Assembly (NCBI GenBank): GCA_947490035.1
Contig: CANLGS010000038.1
Location: 1-12,720, forward strand
Direction of reading: 5' to 3'
From: Gemmataceae bacterium
GTDB taxonomy: Bacteria > Planctomycetota > Planctomycetia > Gemmatales > Gemmataceae
Length of the DNA stretch: 12,720 nucleotides
Positions 1-7,646 of this stretch are shown here, one piece after another. Under the pieces are notes generated by a model. That model did no database searches, was not told the origin of the DNA, and saw nothing but the letters and a program-made list of their open reading frames with translations. How positions within the stretch are numbered: the stretch's first letter is position 1; each line of letters starts with the position of its first letter. The translations under genes were made by a program, and so were the position numbers.

Positions 1-34
1 GGACGGGACGTCCGCGCTCCCAGGAGATTTCCTG

Positions 35-62
35 TTGGCTGCGCCTGTTCTACTCTGATACT
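35..62 (+). promoter_or_regulatory. weak sigma70-like promoter candidate upstream of the first gene
   Basis: TTGGCT (35-40) and GATACT (57-62) each match four of six consensus positions of the -35 and -10 boxes, with a 16-nt spacer. Initiation here would give a leader of roughly 90 nt before the chosen start at 160. The rest of 1-159 shows no gene and only short palindromes, such as GGACGTCC at 6-13. In GC-rich DNA this level of match is easily reached by chance, so this is only a candidate. Confidence 0.2.
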
Positions 63-159
63 ATTGTGTGGGGCAGTATGCCCTCTCCCGCCGCTGATGC
101 CCGCCGGTTCCCTGCCAAACGTCCCGAACCCGTGTTCGGAATCCGCTTCGAGTTCACAT

Positions 160-2442
160 ATGCTCCGAATCGCACTCGTCGTCGCGCTCTTCGCACCGTC
201 GTTCGCGCTGGCTGCCGACCCTGCGCCGGCGGTGGACGCGAAGAAGGTCGAGTTCTTCGAGACGAAGATTCGGCCGGTTCTGGTCGAGCAGTGCTATGGT
301 TGCCACTCCGAAGCCGCCGCGAAGGAGAAGAAGCTCAAGGGCGGTTTCAAACTCGACACGAAGGCAGCGCTGCTCGCCGGCGGCGAAACCGGACCCGCGA
401 TGGTGCCCGGCAAGGTCGCCGCTGGCACGCTGCTGCAATCGCTCAAGTACGACGCCGAACTGAAGATGCCTCCGAAGGGCAAGTTGCCCGACGCGGTCAT
501 CAAGGACTTCGAGAAGTGGATCGCGGACGGCGCCGTCGATCCGCGCACCGGCGAGGTGGCAAAAGTTGCCGGCATCGACATCGAGAAGGGCAAGCAGTTC
601 TGGTCGCTTCAGGCGCCGAAGGAGCCGCCAGTTCCAGGGAATGCGAAGGGCGCAATCGACGCCTTCGTTCAGGCGAAGTGGACCGAGAAGGGGCTGAAGC
701 CGGTCGCGCAAGCGGACAAGCGCACGCTCATCCGCCGCGCGTACTACGACCTCACCGGGTTGCCGCCGAGTGCCGAAGCCGTGGACGCCTTCCTCGCGGA
801 CAAGTCGCCCAACGCCTTCGAGAAGGTCATCGACACGCTGCTCGCGAGCGCCCAGTACGGCGAGAAGTGGGCGCGGCACTGGCTCGACGTGGCCCGCTAC
901 GCGGAGGATCAGGCGCACACGTTCGGCGTGAAGCCGAAGACGCAAGCGTGGCGCTACCGCGACTGGGTCATCGCCGCGTTCAACGCGGACATGCCCTACG
1001 ACCGGTTTGTGAAGTTGCAGATCGCGGGCGACATGATGCCCGACGCGCCGAGCGACGCGTTCACCAAGTTCGCGGGCCTCGGCTTCCTCGGGCTGGGCGC
1101 GGAATACTACAAGAACACCGCGAAGGATCAGGCCATCGCCGAGGAACTCGACGACCGCGTCGATACGCTCACGCGCGGGTTCATGGGCTTCACGGTCGCG
1201 TGCGCCCGCTGCCACGACCACAAGTTCGACCCCATCCCGACGCGCGACTACTACTCCATCGCCGGCATCTACATGGGCACGAACATGAGCGACGCGGCGA
1301 TCGGCTCGCCCGACGACCTCAAGGCGTACAACACCGCGCAGGCCGACCTCAAGCGGACCGACGACAAGCTCAAGAAGACGGTCACCGAACTGAAGGCGAA
1401 GAAAGACCCGTGGACGGTGCAGATCGCGAAGTTGCTTCAGATGAAGGAACTCACGGAGAGCCTCGCGAAGATCAAGAAGGACATGCCAGCAGCGCCGCAG
1501 GTGGCGCACGTCATCAGCGGCAACGGCCCCGGCATGAAGGTGTACATCCGCGGCAACCCCGCGACGAAGGGCGAAGACGCACCGAAGGGCTTCCTGCAAG
1601 TGCTGCCGTCGCCGACACCGGCGGGCGCTGCCTACACGCGTCTGGACCTCGCGAACGCGGTCGCGTCGAAGGACAACCCGCTGACGGCGCGCGTGATCGT
1701 GAACCGCGTGTGGGCGTGGCACTTCGGCCGCGGCTTGGTCAACACGCCGTCGAACTTCGGCAAGCTCGGCGACAAGCCTTCGCACCCGGAACTGCTCGAT
1801 TGGCTCGCGGTGAATTTCGTGAAGAACGGCTGGTCGATGAAGTGGCTGCACAAGCAGATCATGACCGCGACGACCTATCAACTTGAGAGCCAGCCGAACC
1901 TGGAGAACGACAAGACCGACGCGGCGAACGTGTACCTGTGGCGCGGCACGCGCAAGCGGCTGGAGATCGAGGACTGGCGCGACACGCTGCTCGCGGCCAG
2001 CGGCAACCTCGACACCAAGACCGGCGGTCCGAGTTTCAATTTGAACGACGCGAATGCGAAGCGCCGGACGGTGTACGCGAAGGTGAGCCGGCACGAACTC
2101 GACGGCCTGTTGCGGCTGTTCGACTTCCCCGACGCCAACGTGACCGCGGACAAGCGCACCGTGACCACCGTCCCGCAGCAGCAGTTGTTCGCGCTCAACA
2201 GCGCGTTCATGGTGTCGCAGGCGCAGGCGTTCGCGAGGCGCGTCGAAACGATGGGCACGACTGACGAGGCACGCGTGACGGCCGCGTACCGGATCGCTTA
2301 CGGCCGCGCACCTGAGAAGGCCGAATTCGATTTGGCACTACGGTTTCTCAAACTGCCGACGACGACCGACGACAAACTCACCCGCTGGCAGCAGTACGCG
2401 CAGGTTCTTCTCGCCAGCAACGAGTTGCTGTACGTAGATTGA
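160..2442 (+). CDS. Secreted planctomycete cytochrome c-like / DUF1549 / DUF1553 protein
   Basis: A 760-residue exported protein. The start at 160 is preferred over an in-frame one at 64 because it opens directly into a signal peptide (hydrophobic residues 4-18, likely cleavage near ALA-A at 17-20). The 32 residues added by the longer form have no secretion character, and no clear ribosome site is seen for either start. A planctomycete-type cytochrome domain (PSCyt1-like) spans about 30-125, with heme motif C45-x-x-C48-H49 and a possible axial Met103 before two prolines. DUF1549 spans about 166-372 and ends in the family hallmark C348-A-R-C351-H352-D-H-K-F-D-P. A charged, probably coiled-coil linker runs from about 385 to 445. 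DUF1553 spans about 504-750, with N515-R-V-W518. Family members usually neighbour DUF1501 genes, as here. The role is unproven; an extracytoplasmic redox or polysaccharide-linked function is inferred from context. Confidence 0.93.
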   Translation: MLRIALVVALFAPSFALAADPAPAVDAKKVEFFETKIRPVLVEQCYGCHSEAAAKEKKLKGGFKLDTKAALLAGGETGPAMVPGKVAAGTLLQSLKYDAELKMPPKGKLPDAVIKDFEKWIADGAVDPRTGEVAKVAGIDIEKGKQFWSLQAPKEPPVPGNAKGAIDAFVQAKWTEKGLKPVAQADKRTLIRRAYYDLTGLPPSAEAVDAFLADKSPNAFEKVIDTLLASAQYGEKWARHWLDVARYAEDQAHTFGVKPKTQAWRYRDWVIAAFNADMPYDRFVKLQIAGDMMPDAPSDAFTKFAGLGFLGLGAEYYKNTAKDQAIAEELDDRVDTLTRGFMGFTVACARCHDHKFDPIPTRDYYSIAGIYMGTNMSDAAIGSPDDLKAYNTAQADLKRTDDKLKKTVTELKAKKDPWTVQIAKLLQMKELTESLAKIKKDMPAAPQVAHVISGNGPGMKVYIRGNPATKGEDAPKGFLQVLPSPTPAGAAYTRLDLANAVASKDNPLTARVIVNRVWAWHFGRGLVNTPSNFGKLGDKPSHPELLDWLAVNFVKNGWSMKWLHKQIMTATTYQLESQPNLENDKTDAANVYLWRGTRKRLEIEDWRDTLLAASGNLDTKTGGPSFNLNDANAKRRTVYAKVSRHELDGLLRLFDFPDANVTADKRTVTTVPQQQLFALNSAFMVSQAQAFARRVETMGTTDEARVTAAYRIAYGRAPEKAEFDLALRFLKLPTTTDDKLTRWQQYAQVLLASNELLYVD

Positions 2443-2499
2443 TGTAGGACAGGCCGCTGGCCTGTCTCTGTGACAGGCCAGCGGCCTGTCCTACATCAA
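2439..2499. repeat. REP-like doublet: 28-bp perfect inverted repeat, GTAG heads outward
   Basis: Arms 2439-2466 and 2472-2499 are perfect reverse complements separated by a 5-nt loop (TCTGT). Each arm is itself a hairpin: head GTAG, then stem GACAGGCC / GGCCTGTC around a 3-nt loop. The two heads lie on the outside (tail-to-tail). The left arm overlaps the stop codon (TGA, 2440-2442) of the DUF1549/DUF1553 gene, and the right arm ends 12 nt before the next start. A GTAG tetranucleotide next to a palindrome, in inverted pairs, is the known layout of REP/BIME elements. The transcript could fold into one long stem or two small ones and act as a terminator or stability element. It has no T-tract. 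Confidence 0.85.
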
Positions 2500-2511
2500 C
2501 GCGAGCGCAAC

Positions 2512-3033
2512 ATGGCCGATATCGAAGTCACGCACGCAGGCGACAAGGTTACCGTGAAAGCGCCCGCTGACGGGGCGACGCTCTCCGCGACCGAGGCACA
2601 AGAACTGGCGAGCCGCATCTTCGAGGCCGCGGCGCGGGCCGGCGGCGAAGACCCGGTCGAGAACGACTGGGTGCGGTTGCCCATGCAGTACCTCCGGCTC
2701 GCGGCGGAGCGGCTAGACTTCACGCCCGAAGGCGACGCCGACAAGGTGCCCGCGCCGAACAGCGACGAACCGGACGGCCGCAACGCGGAAGTCCACTGCT
2801 GGATCAAGGACCAGACCCAGAACAACGCGATGCACATCGCCGCCGGGTGCGTCGCGGAACACGGCTGGTTCATTCAGGAAGTGGTCGAACACGAAAGCGT
2901 GAGCCGCACCGACTTCGCGGACACCGACTACTTGCAATACTTCGAGCAGGCGATCATCGACGCCGAAGTGTTCCTCTACGAGATCGAAGAAGACGAAACC
3001 GAAGGCAAAGAGGGTTCCGCCGATGCTCCCTAG
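2512..3033 (+). CDS. Small, strongly acidic protein of unknown function
   Basis: Encodes 173 residues that I do not recognise. The start at 2512 is chosen because an earlier in-frame GTG at 2470 would place the repeat arm inside the coding sequence. There is no signal peptide or membrane segment, so it is probably cytoplasmic. By my count it has about 39 Asp/Glu against 12 Lys/Arg. The N-terminus (2-18) looks like two beta strands, followed by a helix rich in Ala/Glu (about 25-45). The central part has two cysteines (in VHCWIK and AAGCVAEHG), and the tail ends in an acidic run around EIEEDETEG. It sits between the DUF1549/DUF1553 and DUF1501 genes, and its last 11 bp overlap the start of the latter, which points to translational coupling. 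It could be a cytoplasmic partner or chaperone for the Tat-exported product; that is a guess from position. Confidence 0.8.
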   Translation: MADIEVTHAGDKVTVKAPADGATLSATEAQELASRIFEAAARAGGEDPVENDWVRLPMQYLRLAAERLDFTPEGDADKVPAPNSDEPDGRNAEVHCWIKDQTQNNAMHIAAGCVAEHGWFIQEVVEHESVSRTDFADTDYLQYFEQAIIDAEVFLYEIEEDETEGKEGSADAP

Positions 3034-4423
3034 TTTTGGAATCTCTCGCCGCGACATGCTGAAAAGCAGCGGCACCGGGCTGGGCATGCTCGGCCTCGCG
3101 AGCCTCTTGCAGGCCGGCGAGCCGGGAGCGTCAGCGACCGGAGGAGGCGCGAAAAACCCGCTCGCGCCGAAGGTCGCGCACTTCCCGGCGAAGGCGAAGC
3201 ACGTCATCCACCTGTTCATGAACGGCGGCCCGTCGCAGGTCGACACGTTCGACCCGAAGCCGGAGCTGACCAAGCAGCACGGCAAGCAACCCGGCGCGGC
3301 CGGGAAAGCAACCGAGCGCAAGACCGGCCCGCTGTACAAGTCGCCGTTCGCGTTCAAGAAGTACGGCCAGTCGGGCATCGAGGTCAGCGAGATCTTTCCC
3401 GAAATCGGCTCGTGCATCGACGACATCTGCGTCGTCCGCTCGATGCACACGAACATCCCGAACCACGAGCCGGGTCTCTTGCTGATGACCTGCGGTAACA
3501 CGCAGCCCATCCGCCCCAGCATGGGTAGCTGGCTCACCTACGGCCTCGGCACCGAGAACCAGAACCTTCCCGGCTTCGTGGTGATGTGTCCCGGCAAGCC
3601 CGTCGTCGGCCCGGCGCTGTGGAACAATAGCTTCCTGCCGGGCGTGTTCCAGGGCTGCCACATCCAGAACCTCGGCGACCCGAAGAAGGTGATCGAGCAC
3701 ATCCGCAACACGAGCGTGTCCGCGACGACGCAGCGCGAACAACTCGACCTGCTCAACCAGTTGAACGGGCTACACAAGGACAAGCGCGGCAGCGACGACC
3801 AGCTCGAAGCGCGCATCCAGTCGCTGGAGATCGCCTACCGGATGCAGACGGACGCGCAGGAAGCGTTCGACGTGGCCCGCGAGCCGCTGAAGGTGCGCGA
3901 AGCCTACGGCAAGGGCTACTTCGCGGACGCCTGCCTCACGGCGCGTCGCCTCGTGGAGCGCGGCGTTCGCATGGTGCAAGTCTTCTACGGCAGCGGTCAA
4001 CCGTGGGACGATCACGGCGAGATCGAGAAGGGACACCGCAACAAGGCGAAGGACAGCGACAAGGCGGTCGCCGCGCTGCTCCGCGACCTGAAGCAGCAGG
4101 GGTTGCTCGACGAAACGCTGGTGCTGTGGGGCGGCGAGTTCGGCCGCACGCCGACGAGCGAGGGCGCGAGCGGGCGCGACCACAACAACCACGGCTTCAG
4201 CGTGTGGATGGCCGGCGGCGGCATCAAGGGCGGCATGACCTACGGCGCGACCGACGAGTTCGGCTTCGCCGCGGTGGACAAAAAAGTCCACGTCCACGAC
4301 CTGCACGCGACCATCCTGCACCTGATGGGCATCGACCACGAGAAGCTGACGTACCGCTACAGCGGTCGCGACTTCCGCCTCACGGATGTCGCGGGCAACG
4401 TGGTGAAGGACATCCTTCGCTAG
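3023..4423 (+). CDS. Tat-exported DUF1501 family protein
   Basis: Encodes 466 residues, a full-length DUF1501 protein, a family related to the alkaline phosphatase/sulfatase fold. The N-terminus has a twin-arginine signal, S8-R9-R10-D-M-L13-K14, followed by a hydrophobic stretch (about 17-29), so export as a folded protein is expected. Family motifs seen: NGGPSQVDTFDP (67-78), GGEFGRTP (370-377), GRDHNNHGF (384-392) and the His-rich VHVHDLHATILHLMGIDHEKLT (423-442 region, given here as a location). The Asp/His residues in these blocks are candidate metal ligands. The start at 3023 has a GAGGG box (3010-3014) 8 nt upstream, inside the preceding gene. Linkage to a DUF1549/DUF1553 gene is typical. 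The substrate is unknown; a role on exported or polysaccharide substrates is inferred. Confidence 0.93.
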   Translation: MLPSFGISRRDMLKSSGTGLGMLGLASLLQAGEPGASATGGGAKNPLAPKVAHFPAKAKHVIHLFMNGGPSQVDTFDPKPELTKQHGKQPGAAGKATERKTGPLYKSPFAFKKYGQSGIEVSEIFPEIGSCIDDICVVRSMHTNIPNHEPGLLLMTCGNTQPIRPSMGSWLTYGLGTENQNLPGFVVMCPGKPVVGPALWNNSFLPGVFQGCHIQNLGDPKKVIEHIRNTSVSATTQREQLDLLNQLNGLHKDKRGSDDQLEARIQSLEIAYRMQTDAQEAFDVAREPLKVREAYGKGYFADACLTARRLVERGVRMVQVFYGSGQPWDDHGEIEKGHRNKAKDSDKAVAALLRDLKQQGLLDETLVLWGGEFGRTPTSEGASGRDHNNHGFSVWMAGGGIKGGMTYGATDEFGFAAVDKKVHVHDLHATILHLMGIDHEKLTYRYSGRDFRLTDVAGNVVKDILR

Positions 4424-4425
4424 CC

Positions 4426-4517
4426 AGTCGAAAGTCATAAGGTCGAAAGTCGTAAAGTCGAAGACCGGACGGTTTGGGTCTTCGACTTTACGACTTTCGA
4501 CCTTATGACTTTCGACT
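4426..4517. repeat. 41-bp perfect inverted repeat built from a 15-bp repeated unit
   Basis: Arms 4426-4466 and 4477-4517 are perfect reverse complements with a 10-nt loop (GGACGGTTTG). Unlike the other palindromes here, each arm does not fold on itself. It is built from near-identical 15-mers, GAAAGTCATAAGGTC followed by GAAAGTCGTAAAGTC, flanked by partial units. The element is AT-richer than its surroundings. It begins 2 nt after the DUF1501 stop codon and ends 12 nt before the dehydrogenase start. In RNA it would form a 41-bp duplex, a possible terminator, stability element or RNase III substrate. The sequence between two + strand genes could also have spread as a mobile repeat. Confidence 0.9.
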
Positions 4518-4522
4518 ACAAT
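4495..4522 (+). promoter_or_regulatory. -10 box candidate giving a leaderless dehydrogenase mRNA
   Basis: TACAAT (4517-4522) matches five of six positions of the -10 consensus and starts on the last base of the inverted repeat. A -35 match upstream is poor (TTTCGA at 4495-4500, 16-nt spacer). Initiation 7-8 nt after the -10 box would fall at the A of the ATG at 4530. No Shine-Dalgarno sequence precedes that ATG, which fits a leaderless transcript. This is inference from spacing only. Confidence 0.35.
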
Positions 4523-4529
4523 TCTCCCC

Positions 4530-5558
4530 ATGAAAGCCATTCAGCTCGAACAGCCCAAAGCGTTCCGCGAGATCGACCTGCCGGAGCCGCCCGCGCCGGG
4601 GCCGGGCGACGCGGTCGTGAAGGTACACCGCGTCGGCGTGTGCGGCACCGACTACTCGGGCTACCTCGGCAAGATGCCGTTCTTCAGCTACCCGCGAATC
4701 CCCGGTCACGAACTCGGCGTCGAAGTGGTCGCGGTCGGCGAGGGCGTGACGAACGTGAAGCCGGGCGATAAGGCCGCGGTCGAACCGTACATCAACTGCC
4801 AGAAGTGCTACTCCTGCACTCGCGGCCACACCAACTGCTGCGAAAACCACCTGACGCTCGGCGTTCACGTTGACGGCGGATTGCGCCCGCTGTTCACGGT
4901 GCCCGCGCGGAAATTGCACGTCTCCACGAAGCTCACGTTCGAGCAACTCGCGCTGGTGGAAACGCTCGGCATCGGGCTACACGCGATCAACCGCGCGAAC
5001 CCGCGACCGGACGAAACCGTGCTCGTGATCGGTGCCGGGCCGATCGGCCTCAGCGTGATCGAGTTCGCGAAGTTGGCAGGCGCGCGCATCATCGTGATGG
5101 ACCTGAACGAGCAGCGGCTCGCGTTCGCGCGCGAGAAGATGGGCATCACGGACACCATCCTCTCGACGGGCAATCTCGAAGCGGACGTGAAGGTGTTCAC
5201 CGAGATGACCGGCGGGAAGCTCGGCAACGTGGTGGTGGACGCGACCGGCAGCGCGCGGAGCATGGTGGGCGCGTACAACTTCGTCGGCTTCACGGGCCGG
5301 CTGGTGTGGGTGGGCATCACACAGGATGAGTTGCACTTCACGCAACCGCTGATGCACCGCCGCGAGATGACGTTCATGGCGAGCCGCAACGCGCTGGCGC
5401 ACGAGTTCACGCGCATCATCCGGCTCATCGAGGGCGGGATGCTGGACACGCGCCCGTGGGTGACGCACCGCGCCCCAATGTCGGAGCTGATCGACGTGTT
5501 CCCGACGTGGCTGAAGCCCGAAACCGGCGTGGTCAAGGCGATGGTCGAGGTGAACTGA
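4530..5558 (+). CDS. Zinc-dependent alcohol dehydrogenase, MDR superfamily
   Basis: Encodes 342 residues, the usual length for medium-chain zinc dehydrogenases. The catalytic zinc site is visible as C38, the GHE motif H60-E61 and E144. The structural zinc site is complete: C90, C93, C96 and C104. The Rossmann dinucleotide fold has G168-A-G170-P-I-G173, and D191 at the end of the second strand predicts NAD(H) over NADP(H). No signal peptide is present, so it is cytoplasmic. The pattern fits the sorbitol / threonine / sugar-acid dehydrogenase group, but the substrate cannot be read from the sequence. It stands alone behind a 41-bp inverted repeat and ends 7 nt before the nuclease-helicase gene, with which it may be co-transcribed. 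A role in oxidising a sugar or polyol is inferred. Confidence 0.95.
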   Translation: MKAIQLEQPKAFREIDLPEPPAPGPGDAVVKVHRVGVCGTDYSGYLGKMPFFSYPRIPGHELGVEVVAVGEGVTNVKPGDKAAVEPYINCQKCYSCTRGHTNCCENHLTLGVHVDGGLRPLFTVPARKLHVSTKLTFEQLALVETLGIGLHAINRANPRPDETVLVIGAGPIGLSVIEFAKLAGARIIVMDLNEQRLAFAREKMGITDTILSTGNLEADVKVFTEMTGGKLGNVVVDATGSARSMVGAYNFVGFTGRLVWVGITQDELHFTQPLMHRREMTFMASRNALAHEFTRIIRLIEGGMLDTRPWVTHRAPMSELIDVFPTWLKPETGVVKAMVEVN

Positions 5559-5565
5559 CACACCG

Positions 5566-7558
5566 ATGCCAGCCTACGCCCACTACCGGCTGGACGCGTT
5601 CTGTCGGGCCGATCCGCCCGCGGTGCTCGGGGCGTTAACCGCCGCTTACGCCGCGGACGCATACACCACCCAGCGAACGGACGCGACAACCGCCTGGAAC
5701 TCGCAGACCGAATACCTCCAGACGGCTGCGCGCCAACTCATCGAACGGCTTCCCGCCAGCGCGGACTGGCACCTGCTCCTCGAATACCAGATCCCGCGCC
5801 GTGCCCGACGAATCGATGCGGTTCTGCTCGCCGCGGACGTCGTACTCGTGCTGGAGTTCAAGACCGGTGAATCCCCGCTCACCGCGGCAGACCGCCGACA
5901 GGTCGAAGACTACGCGCTCGACCTGCGGGACTTCCACACCGCGAGCTGCGGGCGGATCATCCTTCCTCTGCTCGTTGCACCCCAACAACATTTCGAGCCG
6001 ACGACGCCGGAGTCGGTTCTCGGTGAACCGGTGCAACGCGTCCACCTTCTCGGCAACAGTTCCCCGGCCGACTTTCTCCTCAGCGTTTACTCGCGACACC
6101 ACCGAGAGACCGAAACGCCTATCGACCCGGGCGCGTGGAACGGGAGCGAATACCGCCCGGTTCCGACCATCATCGAAGCCGCTCAGCGGCTGTACGCCGA
6201 CCACCGCGTGCGGGACATCGCTCACTCGCACGCCGGCGCCGACAACCTCACACGCACCGCGGACGCCGTCCTCCGGGTGATCGATGAGGCGCGCAGGACC
6301 AACACGAAAGCGGTCTGCTTCATCACTGGGGTGCCGGGCGCCGGGAAAACCCTCGCGGGGTTGAACATCGTCCACAGCGCCGAACTCCACCAGGACCGGG
6401 ACGCGCTCGGCGTGTTTCTTTCCGGCAATGGACCACTGGTGAAGGTGCTGACGGAAGCCCTCGCCCGCGACCGGGCCGAGCGTAAAGAAGAACCGCTCGG
6501 TGAAGCACGCCGGCAGGTTAAGACCTTCATCCAGAACGTGCACCAATTCCTCGCCGCGCACAGCCGGCCGGAGTCGCCGCTACCGCCGGATCACGTCGTT
6601 GTGTTCGACGAGGCGCAGCGAGCGTGGGACCTCGAACAGGCACGCCGCAAGTTCAAGCGGACGGAGTCCGAGCCGACCCAGATGCTCCGCACCCTCGACC
6701 GCCTTCCGGACTGGGCGGTCCTCGTCGCGCTCGTCGGCGGTGGGCAAGAGATTCACCGCGGGGAGGCCGGGTTGCCGGAATGGGGCCGCGCATTGCAGAC
6801 TACGTTCGGCAGTTGGAAGGTGTACGTCGCCCCAACGTTAGCCGAGGGCGAAGAAGGTCCCGGTGGGGCAGTGCTGTTTCCCGACGGCTCTGGCGCGCTG
6901 GCTGTCCACCGAGACGATGCACTGCATTTGTCCCTCGGTCGCCGCTCCTACAAGGCCGAGGTGGTCGCGAACTGGGTCGACGCTCTGCTCACAGGAAACG
7001 CCGAGACCGCCCGCAACTATGCCCCACAACTGTCGAGGTTCCCGCTTGCGCTGACGCGCAGTTTGGACCGAGCATGGGGGGTGGCTCCGGGATCAGAAAC
7101 GGGGCACGCGCCGGGCCGGGTTGGTGGCGAGTTCGGGGGCGCGGCGGTTGCGCCCGCACGGGCTGGACGTGACGACCGATTTGGACGAACCCGCTTGGTT
7201 CCTCCAGCCCGCGGAGGACGTGCGCTCATCACCCTTTCTCGAACTGGCGGCGACCGAGTTCGCGGTGCAGGGGCTGGAACTGGACTGGGCTGGGGTCTGT
7301 TGGGACGCAGACTTCCGCCGCACTCGCGAGGCGTGGGCGTTTCAAGCCTTCAAGGGCACGAAATGGCAGCGTGTGAAGGATGTTACCACCCAGCGCTACA
7401 TGCTGAACAAGTACCGCGTCCTGCTCACCCGTGCCCGGGAAGGCATGGTGATCTGGATTCCGGAGGGGTCACACGCCGACGAAACCCGTTCGCCTCACTT
7501 GTACGACGAGACAGCGAAATACCTTTGTGCGTGCGGCGTCGAAACGATTGACGTGTGA
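5566..7558 (+). CDS. PD-(D/E)XK nuclease-DUF2075 helicase, frameshifted at a G6 run
   Basis: A two-domain DNA/RNA helicase read in two frames: 5566 to about 7080, then the next frame to 7558; repaired length about 663 residues. The N-terminus (about 65-125) carries a PD-(D/E)XK-like nuclease pattern: E73, D84, E97-x-K99 and Q112-x3-Y116. The ATPase core follows: Walker A G255-V-P-G-A-G-K261-T262, Walker B V346-F-D348-E349, and G391-G-G-Q394 in the motif III position. The family-typical end, with RPHGLDVTTDLDEPAWF, FAVQGLELDW and NKYRVLLTRAR (a motif VI-like arginine region), lies only in the second frame. Removing one G from the six at 7076-7081 joins the halves. Without repair, translation in the first frame runs through unrelated sequence to 7551. 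DUF2075 proteins resemble the helicase part of Schlafen-like proteins; a defence role is possible but unproven. It could be a recent pseudogene, a sequencing error or a slippage-decoded gene. Confidence 0.85.
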
Positions 7559-7646
7559 GGCACCTTCGAGTCGCCTGAGCGGGTGTTGAGCGTCTCAATC
7601 CTGCTTCCCACTCGGTAGCTTGTCGCGGGTCTCGCTTGCGGGATTC
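7559..7646. other. Gap between convergent genes, no clear terminator
   Basis: This 88-nt gap separates the ends of the nuclease-helicase and the hydrolase. The only symmetry is a weak TTGAG-CGT-CTCAA hairpin (7586-7598) without a T-tract. It is the one intergenic gap of more than 60 bases downstream of the first gene that lacks a long palindrome. Confidence 0.5.

Noticed and set aside
64..159. Upstream in-frame start of the first gene
   Set aside because: It would bury the signal peptide 32 residues into the protein; the start at 160 gives a normal signal sequence.
154..2094. Long open frame on the - strand opposite the first DUF1549/DUF1553 gene (646 codons)
   Set aside because: It mirrors a gene with clear domain motifs, is very rich in Arg, Val and Leu as expected from GC-rich antisense reading, and shows no domain or signal.
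4003..4440. Overlapping + strand open frame inside the DUF1501 gene
   Set aside because: Arg-rich shadow of the DUF1501 frame with no motif of its own.
4426..4517. CRISPR array
   Set aside because: The repeats are 15-bp units joined without unique spacers and are arranged as an inverted pair, not as direct repeats with spacers.
7082..7551. First-frame continuation of the nuclease-helicase after the G run
   Set aside because: The sequence is Gly/Arg-rich and unlike the family, whereas the next frame gives the expected conserved C-terminus.
7586..7598. Rho-independent terminator between the convergent genes
   Set aside because: The stem is only 5 bp and no T-tract follows on either strand.
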